From Ciona intestinalis (taxonomy: Eukaryota > Chordata > Ascidiacea > Phlebobranchia > Cionidae), in the NCBI RefSeq assembly GCF_000224145.3, contig NC_020167.2:3168977-3232976 (forward strand): a DNA stretch of 64,000 nt. The letters run 5' to 3'. A program made the position numbers and the translations under genes. Each line of letters starts with the position of its first letter. Position 1 is the stretch's first letter. Shown here piece by piece: positions 1-14,115 of this stretch. The notes below the pieces were generated by a model that did no database searches, had not been told where the DNA came from, and saw only the letters and a list, made by a program, of their open reading frames with translations.

Positions 1-138
1 AACTACGACGCACGTGGACGTTAAACTACGACGCACGTGGACGTTAAACTACGACGCAAGTGGACGTTAAACTACGACGCACGTGGACGTTAAACTACGA
101 CGCACATGGACGTTAAACTATGACGCACGTAAAGGTAA
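1..138. repeat. 23-bp tandem repeat, about six units
   Basis: The unit AACTACGACGCACGTGGACGTTA repeats head to tail five times with single-base variants and then decays into a sixth. The array probably starts left of the window. Each intact unit holds a CACGTG hexamer (E-box core). It lies downstream of, or in a later intron of, the minus-strand USPL1-like gene. Minisatellite of unknown role. Confidence 0.9.
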
Positions 139-488
139 AGTAGAAAGCACGTCGCCTCGAACGAATGATTTATATATCGGTCAATCTTGCAAATACGCAC
201 GGGGAAAGGATCAACGAGCAACACTGACGTCCAGCGTTGAGCAAGCGTAAAATAACGTCAATGAAACGCCGAAGTGTTATGACGTCACGATTGTGTTACG
301 TCATAATAGGCTCCGCCTCTGCACTACATTTCAAAACTCGGCGCCTATGGTCTCTGGGGTGACATGTTGATGGCAACCTAACTTTATAAACATAGGCGGT
401 ATTATGTCTAGCACTCTGGTAAAGGTAAAATAGATTAAACCATGCTGTTGTTAAGTTAAAGTATATATATATGAGTAATTGTGCTTAC
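139..488. other. non-coding stretch with a CRE palindrome
   Basis: No coding exon was recognised. TGACGTCA occurs at 280-287 and a second TTACGTCAT-like site follows. Because the USPL1-like gene still lacks the rest of its catalytic domain at its last visible donor (485-488, minus strand), this stretch is most simply part of an intron of that gene. Confidence 0.5.
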
Positions 489-3400
489 CTTAGCGTCAGT
501 GAAAATAAATGAGAAAGGGATTCCAATTTGAGGATATTTGGAAACAGTTCAAAGCAGCTTTCATGAGCACCTGTTAAAAAAACGTAAATGTTAAATAAAA
601 TAAAAACATTAAGCTTCTGGGCTATTGTATACAAATTGCAGCTTTACATTACAAACCATGGTCCACACAAATAGAAATATCATACCCGGTTTTAGAAAAG
701 GCAACTTTAGAAGCAGTAGATCAAGCACATGTGTACGTGCTTTGTTTAACTTGGAAAAGATTTGAGAAATATCATCTTCAGCTGCAGGGTTGTTATGCTT
801 TTGCTGACAAACATCATAAACCAAACATAACCTGGGAATGCAAAACTGTTATTGATCAAATCTAGTAGGCATTATACTGCTTATTTAAGTTGTAACAAAC
901 TGCCTATTTAAGTTGTAACAAAGCTATCTTTCGGAAAAAACTTCACTAAAAGGCAACTTTATAAGGGTTTAGGGCGGCATTTTCAAGTTATTTAATCAAA
1001 AACAGTAGTAGGCAATAGGCACCAAACCTGAGCCAAAGGTAGGCCTAAAATTTTGCATTGCATTAATCAGTTAACAATACAATCAAAAGTTAGACAGCTG
1101 TAGTTTGGTTCTTATAAACTAACATACAGTCATACACACCTATGAAACGTGGCATATTTCTCCATATTACAGTTGATAGCAGCTCGTATATTAACACTGA
1201 ACATGATGGCTGTTAGAATCGAATCTAACCAACAACTGTTCTGTTTATTCTGCCATTGAACGTTGTATTTATATTTTGGTGGAAGACAAAGCTCCTTTAA
1301 ACTGTCCCCGCTGTTTAATTCTTCAGGTGTTGGATACTTTTCAATATCTTTTACATTGGGGATAGCAGTTTGAAATATTTTGGGAAATTGTTCTTTTTCT
1401 TCAGGTTTTCTACCTATTTCCATATTTTTATCATTTTCAATAGAAGTTTGTAACAGTGAGGTAGCTTTATCATCTGCGTCAATGTTCTCAACTACATTCG
1501 ATGCAACAGTTTGTATGGTTAAGTTAGCATTTGAATCTTCTGGCAAGTTCAACCCAACAGTTGAACTAATCACACTAAAGTCAGTTACATTTTGATCCTC
1601 TTGCTGTTTTGTTGTTGTGGCCTCCAGTATTATACTTGCAGAGTCTTCCATGCTAGCATGCGCTGCAGGTTCATTTAAGATTACAGAGTTTTTAAGTTTA
1701 TTATCTTTGACCTGAATGTCATTATCTGTCATAAAATCGACATCCATTGATTGGCATATTTCGTCAAGCAAATTTTGTTCCGGCAATATTGGATCATTAT
1801 TGGGTGCTGAAAAATGTGCCTCAGATGGCAGAGTAGACTCCATAACAGATAGTTCTTTAATGACTGGTTGTATTTCTTCTGAATGGAAAATATTCATTTT
1901 ACGGTTTGATTGAAAAGTTAACTCTGTTTTTGGTGTAAGTGTATGATCTGTAACATCGTTCCCGGAATAATCACTGCTGGTGTTTTCAGGTGTAGAAGTT
2001 AAGCTGTCTAAGATCATCTTAGCTTCTTGTTCGGTTACACCATCATAATAGGGAATGTTGGAATTGTTCGTTAAGGATGATGTAAATGGGAGGATGGATG
2101 GAAGATCTTCTAGATCATCATCTACTTGTGCATGGTGAGACTCTAACATGAGACGCTTTGTCTTTTCGTTATGTGATGGGCGCTTTGTTTTCTTTCTTTT
2201 TCTTCTTCTTGAATTAACTGCCTCAAACACATTGTGATGAATAATGAAAGGTGTCAAGTCTTCCTCAAATAATGGATACTGACACTGAAATATATAAAAC
2301 ACATAATATTAAAATTGTGCACTAAAAAATTCTAAACCGCACTTTCGTACATTGTCTTGTGCGCAGATGTACATCGCTTGTTCAAAGTTGAATTGGCACA
2401 ACTGCAATGCAACAGGGTGGTAGCTGGTGCTGCAATTTGCACACAACCTTTTTCGTGGTTTGAATCCTCGATGAGAGGCTGTTTCAGCTTCGTTGTTGAA
2501 TAACATGGCGCTTGACAAGTTGCTGTCAGATTGATCCTAAAAATAGGCATAGTTATAATATAATGTCGGAAATATATACCAGCGCCAAACCATTAAATAG
2601 AAGGATATACTGATCAAGAAAATACCATATATACATATAAAAAATGAAACATATAATCAGTTAAGTTTTATATAGAATTTAAACTATTTTTTTTATCTTC
2701 AGCAGTAAATCTTTTTGTTGTGCTTTTGTTAATAAAAACAAAGTGATCTTGAGCCACTATCCACCAGTGCACAAATAAATTGAACTTCTTACCACAAACA
2801 TGAAAAGGTTTTCATCACAATTATTCACACGACGCATGTCACTGTTGCCCAGGTTATACAGTGTTGCATCATTAGTGGTATTACTTGGGCTCTGCACATC
2901 ATCTGGCATTTGTGAGCTCAGAGAAACAATACTACAGTTTGTTATGTTTTTAAACACACGATTGCTCTTTCAAAAAAAGAAGAATCGTAAGATCCTTTGC
3001 CGCCTTGGGTCTGGTATTTCAATGAGTCTTTAGCTCAAATGAGCAGTTTTTCAGACAACAGACAAATATTCTATAGCTAAACGTGGATATGTCTTAAACA
3101 TATTTCTGTAAAACAAACCAATCATATTGAAAAACTAACAAAAGCACTAATAGAATAGAAACCCTCTTTGGAAAGCTCAATATTTTCAAGAGTTTTTTAA
3201 GTTTTGATAACAACAAAAGTGATTTTTTACGGGGAGCTTCTTAATACAAACCAATCGATAAAAAAATGACAAATATTTAACAAATGTGCTCTTATAAAGA
3301 ACTCACCCAATCATCTTGTGACCCTTTTGTGCAAACATTCACACAGCTGTGATCAGAATGTGTAGGGTCATCAAGTTTATCACAAAATTCAGTCTATCAT

Positions 3401-3786
3401 ATTACCAAATTAGGAAAGAAAAGATATATGTTAGTACCATAAATTCATTCAATAAAAAACTACATGTCATGAAATGCACAATAGTGCTATGAGTGCGAGG
3501 GTACACGCCATAGAATACTTTTTTCGCTATCTTTGTTGGACTCTTTATATTTACATCCAACTTGTAAACTACACAAAAGCTCAAATAAAAAAGCAAAATC
3601 CAAATACGAATATCATCAAAACACAACGCGCACTTAAGCATAATACACATGTTCATTATAACAGTATCATAATAGAGACTTCAGGAAAAAGCAAAATGGT
3701 AAACAAACACAAAACCGCCATGTTTACACTTAGATCATTACAATTTCGTCATTTTCACTTACAGATAAACTCGAATCCAAGTCCAT
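489..3786 (-). CDS. USPL1: USPL1-like SUMO isopeptidase, 5' part of gene (3' end off the window)
   Basis: A cysteine protease of the USPL1 family, which removes SUMO from proteins and is linked to Cajal bodies. Visible coding exons (minus strand, 5' to 3'): 3786-3763, 3393-3307, 2966-2793, 2536-2351, 2284-1140, 831-686, 570-489; all junctions are GT-AG and keep frame. The protein starts MDLDSSLS. Exons 4-5 form the N-terminal zinc-binding motif: CANC, then C in LQLC, MYIC, and CQYPLF spanning a splice. A roughly 330-residue, Ser/Thr/Asn- and acid-rich region with a basic RRRKRKKTKR stretch follows. The catalytic Cys box QNSCWLDSILTA has its Cys at about residue 508. The last exon ends at the FELFPNILKLES...LFSLTLR region; the catalytic His/Asp would lie beyond 489. 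The CWLD box and Cys pattern support USPL1 rather than a ubiquitin-type USP. Confidence 0.87.
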
Positions 3787-4648
3787 AACTTCAGCTGTGC
3801 TGCTTTAAAAAATGACTATAGTAAATGAAAAAATGTCTCAAACGTTAAAGTGCTATAGCTCCAACGTTTAATTGAGAATGAACAAATATAATTGCTTCAA
3901 CGTCATATATAAACTGTACAACAACGAAGAGCTCCTTGGATTTCGCAAGAATACAGAAGAATTGCCTTTATTACGTATTCTTTGCGCACCTACCAAACAT
4001 CAAAACGATTTCAGAACGAAACAGCGTAGTAGTGATTCACAATGACGTCATACAACAATTATTGCGCATGCGCTAGAAAGATTTCACGTGCTTCGCGCGT
4101 AATCAGTCAAAAAAAAAGAAAATAGAAATTTGTTCTGCGAAAACCAGTGAGGTTTATTCGCTTCGTATTGTTTTTCTGGGTGATTTAAACCAATGTATAT
4201 TTAACTACATATACATTGTTTAAACTTTATCTACATTTGATTTATATACACATTACCTGAATTTGAAAGCACGCGCGCAAAACGTTTTTGATTTTTATCT
4301 ACGGGAAAAGCATTCGGTTTTTGTGTTTGAACACTATATTTTAAATAAATTATTTCCTCCCGAAGCGCCACTGACGTTTCTATGTAGCGCTGGTGAAGCG
4401 TAACTATTTTGCCTTTTTTGTTCTGTTTACAAATCGCAGTTAGGTTGGGAAGCGTCACTAGTTCACTTGTGAAACGGGGTCAGTTGGAAAGTGTGTTACT
4501 GGCGTCATCATAACAAATCGAAGTGGTAGTGGAGGAATCAGTGTTTAATAATAAAATATTACGATACTTTCTGTAATAGGTGTATTATTTATCAAATACA
4601 GGTTCATCAAGTCAGACTCAACATACTTTAATCAGCAATTGTTAAATA
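3787..4648. promoter_or_regulatory. shared divergent promoter of USPL1-like gene and CNOT11
   Basis: An 862-bp gap between two start codons pointing apart. It contains a full CRE palindrome TGACGTCA (4043-4050) and, 13 bp on, TGCGCATGCGC (4063-4073), a perfect match to the NRF1 palindrome. No TATA box was seen. This is the make-up expected of a housekeeping bidirectional promoter. A minus-strand open stretch at 4249-4458 ends at a good donor (GTAATG) and could be a 5' non-coding exon of the USPL1-like gene. Confidence 0.55.
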
Positions 4649-7547
<2,899 letters not shown>

Positions 7548-7609
7548 ATTTATTTCGTTGAGATTTTGTGTTGATATAGTCAGTGAAAAAGAAAACAAAT
7601 TTAATCAGC

Positions 7610-7615
7610 TTTATT
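7610..7615 (-). terminator. poly(A) signal of USB1
   Basis: TTTATT on the plus strand reads AATAAA on the minus strand, about 200 bp after the USB1 stop. This puts the USB1 transcript end within about 60 bp of the CNOT11 stop, so the two 3' ends nearly touch or overlap. Confidence 0.5.
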
Positions 7616-7811
7616 TACTGAAGATTGTTTAAAAGAAGTACACAGAAACAAATAGATGAGTGTTATTGTTATTAAAGTAAAACACAAGGATAATATGATA
7701 TACATAAGCAGCTTCAATTTTGTACTGAAGATCTTTAATTTCAGAACTTGTATAACGTGTTTCTATAGTAGTATGATTGGTTTAAATCATGCATAGCCTA
7801 TATGTGCCTGG

Positions 7812-8918
7812 TCAAGATTTGTAGCTTATTTCAAACGTGAAAAGTCGATTTCCACATTTACAAACTAAATTATTTGCTTCAAAAGAAAATAACTCTGGTG
7901 ATTCAATGAACACTTCGGACCAATGGGTCTGAAATATCTCAAGCTGCTTTTTCCAATTTTGTTCAAAGATATTTCCAAGTGTCCAAGATATACTTATGTG
8001 GAAGGAAGGGTTCTCATAATAGCTGTCGCACTTGTAATCTTTTAATGGTTTGTTTATGTGGTCCACAAGGGTCTGTAACTTGGCAAGAATGAAAGGTGAT
8101 GTGACCTAAAAAACAAAATGATGCGAATATATAGAGAACTACATAATGTCATATATTATCTAAAAGTAAAGTCCTATGGCACAGAACATCAGGAAACCCA
8201 AAATATAAGCCAGAGTTAGCCCTATTACATCAAGGTATATTATTATCTTACCTCAAATCCACAAAAAGATCTTGTCTTTTCATCATTGACATAAAATTTC
8301 AAATCACAAGAAAAATTTAAAATAACTGGAGACAATTTCTGGGCACAGCCTTGAATTCCCTCAACAAGAGGTTCAATAAAATGATGTGGAATCGCAGAAG
8401 TTCGAGACACGCTCAGGTGGAAATCATCAACTATTTTCCAATGATCTGTTAAAAATGAAGTTTTTAGCTGTCTAAACAAAACATTCCAAGATGGCAATAT
8501 TGTTGACAAATTTAAAACAAAAACGATTTTCAATATATATTTGGTCTTAAGTTACAACGCAGAACCATACCAAGGTTATTGTAACAACTATACTGTACAT
8601 AAAACATACCCAATTACCTAAGCCTTGAAATTGCAACAAATCTTCAACGTAAGATCTCAGCTCATTACAATGGGGATTGGGGTAAGGAATGTAAAGGAAA
8701 GTGGCCCAATTTCCTTTCACATGTTGAAAAGATCTTACACGTCCCTGATGTTTGGTCGGATCGTTGTGCTCCGTTTGTTCTGTGGCATACAAAGCACATA
8801 TTGCGTCCGGGACAACCAGCTTTGACTTTTGAGAGCTCGCAGTATTAGTTTTACTGATTGAAATTGATTCCTCATCAGAACTACTACTGTACTCTCCAAG
8901 CATTTCTAGCGAGTTCAT
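7812..8918 (-). CDS. USB1: U6 snRNA 3'-5' exonuclease / phosphodiesterase
   Basis: USB1 (Mpn1) trims the oligo-U tail of U6 snRNA in the nucleus and leaves a terminal phosphate that stabilises U6. It belongs to the 2H phosphoesterase family. Exons (minus strand): 8918-8618, 8445-8252, 8105-7812; phases match and give 262 residues. Both catalytic HxS motifs are present: HLS at residues 110-112 and HIS at 201-203. Family landmarks are GRVRSFQHVKGNWATFLYIP near the start of the domain, EKTRSFCGFEV, YYENPSFHISISWTLG and the C-terminal VCKCGNRLFTFEI. The N-terminal 50 residues are Ser-rich and acidic, as in other family members. The start is the only ATG before the first donor in this frame. The gene is tail-to-tail with CNOT11. 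Confidence 0.94.
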
Positions 8919-9593
8919 TGTTCACTTATCAAATATCTTCAAAATAAAATCAAAGATTGTTCTTGATAATAAAATAAAATATAAAATTGTAAATAAAAAA
9001 AAAACTTTACGATTGGGGATTACCCATGTTTAGGGGATTACCCTACTATATTTTATTTTCTTATGGGGAGTGCATACAGAGCGCGTGTTGGTCGAGCGAG
9101 CATAGAGCAAGAGTACAGCCACAAAATACTGTTTTTATATTGTTTGTTTAAAAACAGTATTAGAAAAAGAAATATCTCGACGATATTACATGTTCGGTGT
9201 TTATTTGTTTCCCAGAGACAATTATAATCTTCTAGTTAGATGTTTGGACATATACTTACATAAGAAAAAATTGATCGCAATCCAACTGGAACTCTTGAAA
9301 AACAAAAACGTCCCTCACTTTATTGCGACATATACTGTAATTTTCTACGATTAATGTTGCGCCACGGGTTTGACTTCAAATTAACTTATTCAGACAACAC
9401 GTCAACGGAAATGTCTAGTTTTCGAACAATAGAAGAATTCAGATTGGTATATTGTATCACCGTACTACGTCATGTCTTTGATTTTTCCTCTAATATCACC
9501 TGGGGATTACCCTGGGTAGTTAAAGACTGCCAACTGTATATATGTGATGGTGCATATGCGTGTCTAATTCAGTTAAATCACATTTGATTGGAA
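8919..9593. other. intergenic, promoter region of USB1 and of the small membrane protein gene
   Basis: The two flanking genes diverge from here. The stretch is AT-rich. The word GGGGATTACCC occurs at about 9013, 9036 (GGGGATTACCCTA) and 9503 (GGGGATTACCCTG), so it is present three times in 500 bp. No coding exon was recognised. Confidence 0.4.
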
Positions 9594-10522
9594 ATGGTTG
9601 TCGTGAGTCAATTGACGCTGTTTATTCATTTATGGACAATCGCTGTAAGTAGTTTTACCAAGTATAGTACTTTAGTGAATATTATTTCCTTCAATTTATT
9701 ATGAAAATTATGGTTGAATATGAGTTTTAACATGTACATTTATAACCAGAAAAAATTGCACTAATTTACTTAAAGATGGAGAAGTCTGTATAACTAAGAT
9801 CATGAACATATAAATACTATCATTACGTGTTGCTGTCTCTTTGTTATACCAATCTATTGTTCCACTTCAATACAACGCGTTTACAAAGACATTCCAAAAA
9901 TTGTATTACAAGGCCGGCAATTTATTAAAAACCATCTATTGCCAACACATAACTATCCCTAACTGTTCTTATGTCCCCATTTTTTTAATTGGAGGCATAC
10001 AGTTCTATATTTTTGTATAGTAGGATGGGGGAGATGGGACACCTTTAGCACATAATTTTCAAATATCGTGATCGTGTTTTAAACATTTAACAATGGTCTA
10101 TATATGGGAGTTGTGAGGAAACGGTTTTATAATTCTCTGTATTTTTATGTTTATTATCGAATTGGACGAGAAAATAGAATGAACAGGTGTTCCATCTTTC
10201 CCCGTCCTAAATGTTCTTTGCCTGCTACCAAATGAGACGATAAATGAGAATGAGAACAAAGATCATCTTACCCGAACATATACCGCTGGTATTCGTAATT
10301 CCGGAGACAAATCGTGTTTATGTTTTTTAATCTAATCAATTCTTTATTCCTGTTTGTTAGATGGCGGAGTACAACTTGGTTGCAATCAAAACATGGTTGT
10401 GGTTGGTGCATTATAATTTACATTGGATTATTCCACTACTGCTATTTACTATTTTGATGCTGTTAATTTTCCACACTCTGTTTGGCCCCATGAACCCACC
10501 GTTGCGGAATAATTATAAATAG
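9594..10522 (+). CDS. small membrane protein, unknown family
   Basis: Two coding exons, 9594-9644 and 10361-10522, joined in phase 0, give 70 residues. Exon 1 encodes MVVVSQLTLFIHLWTIA, hydrophobic. Exon 2 starts exactly at an ATG after the acceptor TTTGTTAG and encodes MAEYNLVAIKTWLWLVHYNL, then a strong hydrophobic helix (HWIIPLLLFTILMLLIFHTL) and a short polar end, GPMNPPLRNNYK. Read from its own ATG, exon 2 would give a 53-residue single-pass protein, possibly produced by spliced-leader trans-splicing at 10359-10360. The family is not recognised. Support is the clean splice phase, Met at the exon start and the membrane helix; there is no homology evidence. The intron holds a MITE copy. 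Confidence 0.5.
10021..10209 (-). mobile_element. MITE copy 1 (about 190 bp), reverse orientation
   Basis: Terminal inverted repeats are approximately TAGGRTGGGGNAGATGGGACA. This copy has TAGGATGGGGGAGATGGGACAC at the left and the complementary ...CCATCTTTCCCCGTCCTA at the right. Internally it carries the family landmarks GTTTTAAACA and, on the minus strand, TCTCGTCC and AACCGTTTCC-type words. Non-coding. It lies in the intron of the small membrane protein gene. Confidence 0.75.
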
Positions 10523-11334
10523 CTGCCGAAGAGAAACCAAGATTATACTTTCAAAGCAATGTTTTATAAGAGCAGATATCAAATGCAATACTTCAAACAT
10601 CATATCATACAGTTGCCTAAATGTGGGATTGATGCTGTTAGCAAATGTCGTATAACTTCCTATACATGCCAATCATGTTTTTTGATTAATATTGTTTTTT
10701 TGGTCTTGAGGATAAGGTTATAGAACTCTATAAATATTCCAGTAATAAGTGGCACGTTCAAAGGTATTTGTTGTTGTATATTTTGTCATTGTTCTATTTT
10801 GCTGTGGAATAGTTTTACAAAATATAACAGACTTTACTACCAGAGCAAACTTTTCTTTTATAACGTACCCTAAAAGATTGGCAATTGGGAACTGATACGA
10901 TGTGATGTCAACAAAATAATATGGTTTCCCTTACACCCACAGATGGTGAAATACTTTCCACGTCATGTGTGACGTGCATGTGTTAAACTTCCGCACATTT
11001 CGACACTCATGGTAATTAGTAGCTATAACATACCGCAAACGACGTGACATGCAATGAATATAGTAACATGGATAAATTCAATACACAACGCTTTTGTGGA
11101 ATATAAATACATTTCCTGTGTATTTATTTTGCCTGAGAATTGTGTTTATGCTTTATCGAGCAGCTCGATAAAGAGAAGTAATTTAAATTAACAACCGAAC
11201 CTGCAAATACTCGCGGTTTGTAATTTCACACCATGACGTTGGTTGTTTATTGGTACAAGTGTTTAGAAAGTTGCTTTTCGTGCGGCCACGTATATCTCGA
11301 GGAGCTTGAAAATGACCAGGTGCGTCACACATGC
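10523..11334. other. intergenic, no gene recognised
   Basis: 3' flank of the small membrane protein gene and upstream region of the two-CCP gene. It contains a short perfect palindrome TTATCGAGCAGCTCGATAA (about 11154-11172). No coding exon or repeat was identified. Confidence 0.4.
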
Positions 11335-11342
11335 TATATAAA
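11335..11342 (+). promoter_or_regulatory. TATA box of the two-CCP gene
   Basis: TATATAAA lies about 73 bp upstream of the start codon at 11415. A start site about 30 bp downstream would give a 5' UTR of about 50 bases. A TATA box suggests tissue-restricted or inducible expression, and the next secreted-protein gene also has one. Confidence 0.55.
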
Positions 11343-11414
11343 TCCGTTGCATGAAGGAGAGAGACATCAGTGTATTAGTTTTTGTCGTGGGTATTGTGTC
11401 TTCGCTCATCAGAC

Positions 11415-13283
11415 ATGGTTATCAGGACGATTTTTTGCTATTTTGTCTTAATTAGTGTTGTCGGTAAGTATACATTGTGTATTATATTCCCATTAGTGTT
11501 TGAAACGCCTAAAAGCAACGAATACCTGTTATGTTAAGCTTTATGGTAAAAAAATTTCGTTATACTTAAATCTGCCTTTACTACGTCATGATTTTTATTT
11601 TACGTGAGACACCGGTCAGACCATGCACCTATACTTAACATTATTCTATATGCAGCTTCAGCTCAGTTTTGTGACCCGCTTCCCGAACTGGCGAGGGGCA
11701 TAAAGAAATGCAACCAAGATCTTATTTTCACACGATGTGATTTCGTTTGCAACGAGGGCTTGACTATAGTCGGTCCCTCTGTTACAGCTTGTATTTTTGG
11801 CAATTGGTCATCTGATATGCCGACCTGCGAAGGTATGACTTTGTATTGTAAGCTTATACGCATAGTGTAGGGTGGGGACGAGTTGGGACATCTTTTCATT
11901 CAATTTTCTCGTCCAATTTGGCAGTAAACAAAGAACATTCAAAGAATTACTTTTTCCGCACGACTCCTATTCAAGGAAAACTTTTCCGCACGACTCCTAT
12001 TCAAGAAAAACTTTTCTACGCACGACTCCTATACACCGTTTGCTAATTGTTTAAAACATGGTCAGGATATTTGAATATTATTCGCTGTAGGTGTTCTATT
12101 TTACCCCACAGAACTTTACACCAACACGTGCCTGTCAAATAGGTTGTCCTTGGGATGTCAATAAACTTATTTTTACAAACACGCAATTGAGATATACAGT
12201 AGGATGGGGGGGGGAGATGGGACACTTTTTAGCTCTATTTTCTCGTCCCATTTAGTAGTAAACAAAGAACATTTAAAGAATTATAAAACTAAATCCTTAT
12301 GACTCCCATAAACCGTTATTAATTGTTTAAAACACGTTTAGGATATCTGGATCTTATGTGCTAAAGGTGTCCCATCTTCCCCCACCCTACTATACTATAA
12401 CTAAACATAATTAATCGTCTTTCATAAAACTTTTGATATTTAAACAGAACCTAAAATGAATGAAGAAGTTCAATTGGAAGGAACCCCGGAAAATCAAGGA
12501 AAATACTTCGGTATGTAATAAAACTGTGTTTCGTTCAACGTATAGCTTATCTACGAAAAAATAACAGTAGCCCAATAAATTTTTTTTCTAGGAAACAGTT
12601 TTTATTGCTGTAATCTGGCGGAGTGTGTAATTTTCTGACACGTATTACGGTGTACGTTGCAGTAGGAGTGTGTGATAAAGATCCTGCCCAACCCGAAAAC
12701 GGAGCAGTGACGTGTCTCGATATTTTGACTTTGAAGTATTGCTGGTACAGTTGTGACGATGGTTACACATTGAATGGTCTACCAAGCTACATATGCAGTG
12801 CCCACCAATGGTTTGGAGAACCGCCCGTTTGTAAACTGCCAGGTACGTTGGAGTAGGGTTGGAAATGTGGTACAACTTTTCATTCTATTTTCTCGTTCCA
12901 TTTATTGATAAACAAAGAACAGTCACAGAAATATAAAACCATATCCTTACGACTCCCATGGACCGTTGTTAATTGTTTAAAACATGATCACGATAGTTGG
13001 ATATTATGTGCCAAAGGTGTGCCATCTTACCCCACAGCACTATATATAAGGTCCAAGCGAAGATTAATATACTAAAGCGGTAAACGGTCTAAATGCAAGA
13101 CCCCATTATGTGCCTCAACAGTAGGACCTCATCTTTTCATATAATAAAATTTACATATCTGTATTTATACCACTCTTCTATATTGCAGATACCTCGAACA
13201 AAACGCAAAATGGTGAACAACGCGCCCCAGTCAAATCCAGTACTGCTCTTAACAACTTGACAAATATGTTATGTCGCGATTGA
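11415..13283 (+). CDS. secreted protein with two CCP/sushi domains
   Basis: Exons 11415-11463, 11656-11832, 12448-12510, 12663-12842 and 13189-13283, all phase 1 internally, give 187 residues. Exon 1 encodes a signal peptide (MVIRTIFCYFVLISVV). Exon 2 is CCP domain 1 (from FCDPLPELARG to MPTCE). Exon 3 is a 21-residue acidic spacer. Exon 4 is CCP domain 2 (from VCDKDPAQPENGAVTC to PPVCKLP). The last exon is a polar tail ending NLTNMLCRD. Each CCP has six cysteines, two more than the classical four, a pattern shared with the CCPs of the next gene. There is no membrane helix, so it is probably secreted. The acceptor of exon 4 could instead lie 3 bp downstream. CCP domains usually bind protein ligands in complement, adhesion or matrix settings; no specific function is visible. 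Confidence 0.82.
11868..12110 (+). mobile_element. MITE copy 2, expanded by an internal 30-bp triplication
   Basis: It begins TAGGGTGGGGACGAGTTGGGACA and ends at TTACCCCACA. The internal segment around CGCACGACTCCTATTCAAG is repeated about three times (11951-11980, 11981-12010, 12011-12035), making this copy longer than the usual 190 bp. It lies in an intron of the two-CCP gene. Confidence 0.75.
12200..12389 (+). mobile_element. MITE copy 3, near full length
   Basis: Bounded by TAGGATGGGGGGGGGAGATG and CCATCTTCCCCCACCCTA, 190 bp. It shows the internal landmarks TTTTCTCGTCCCATTTAGTA, AAACAAAGAACATT, ACGACTCCCATA, CCGTTATTAATTGTTTAAAA and AGGATATCTGGAT seen in sister copies. Same intron as copy 2. 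Confidence 0.85.
12854..13042 (+). mobile_element. MITE copy 4
   Basis: A 189-bp copy with TAGGGTTGGAAATGTGGTACAA at the left and TGCCATCTTACCCCACAGCA at the right, and the shared interior (TTTTCTCGTTCCATTTATTG, CGACTCCCATGGACCGTTGT). It lies in the last intron of the two-CCP gene, starting 12 bp after the exon 4 donor. Confidence 0.85.
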
Positions 13284-14115
13284 AGCAGTCACGTTTCCGC
13301 TAGCAGTAGTTGTTTTCCGTAATTGTTCGAAACGAATTATTAAAATTCCAAACCATATGTTGCAGTCTAAAATTAATGGATCCGGCTGTGCTAAGGTTTT
13401 TGGCAGAAGCTCGCAACAGGATTATATCAGGTTTGCACACATAGTCAGTTGTTGCCATCAAAGACTGTACCGCTCAACTAGCAGAAATTTTACTCTTTAA
13501 TACAGTAACACTTTGCGATCTTTTATACCAACGCGTCAATTTTCGAAAAAATGTTAAAAAGATCATGTTCTTTCAAGTAAGACCCTATCGGATTTAGAGT
13601 AACGCAACATCTGCAATGGACAACTGTATAATAACCAATTTAAAATCCGCTCTTTAGCCAAAAAGATCAAAGGTGTTTGTATGTTAAGCTAAACAATATC
13701 CTTTGTGACGTACTATCTCTTCACAAAGTAAAACCATTTAACGTTTACTGGACACATATATAATACATCAATAAGAGGGCAGGATAATTAGCGATCGTCA
13801 GGTTACACGCATAATTAAGCAACGAATCATGAACGCGTGCGTCAATTATATAACTTGGATGCGGCGTTTACATGAGTTTTTCTGCAATCATTTTCTGTTT
13901 GTCCGGTAACCGTTGTTGAGCCAGCCACTCATCGCATAGCTGGCATGTCGGACATTTTCGGAATGGGAATCGGCTCGAGCAAGATAGCAATTAAAGCACA
14001 AACTGCCGCTCAGGGTGATTTGATTTGCTGCAACCGCATTCTCCCAACAGCAAGACATGCAATTATCGCAATTAAAGCATGTTCCTGACGATCCTATTTT
14101 GAATGTGATTGGTGT

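Noticed and set aside
13379-13432. Possible coding first exon MDPAVLRFLAEARNRIIS after a TTGCAG acceptor, with GTTTGC donor
   Set aside because: No continuing exon with the right phase was found, and the upstream gene already ends in a good stop at 13283. It may be a chance splice-like context.
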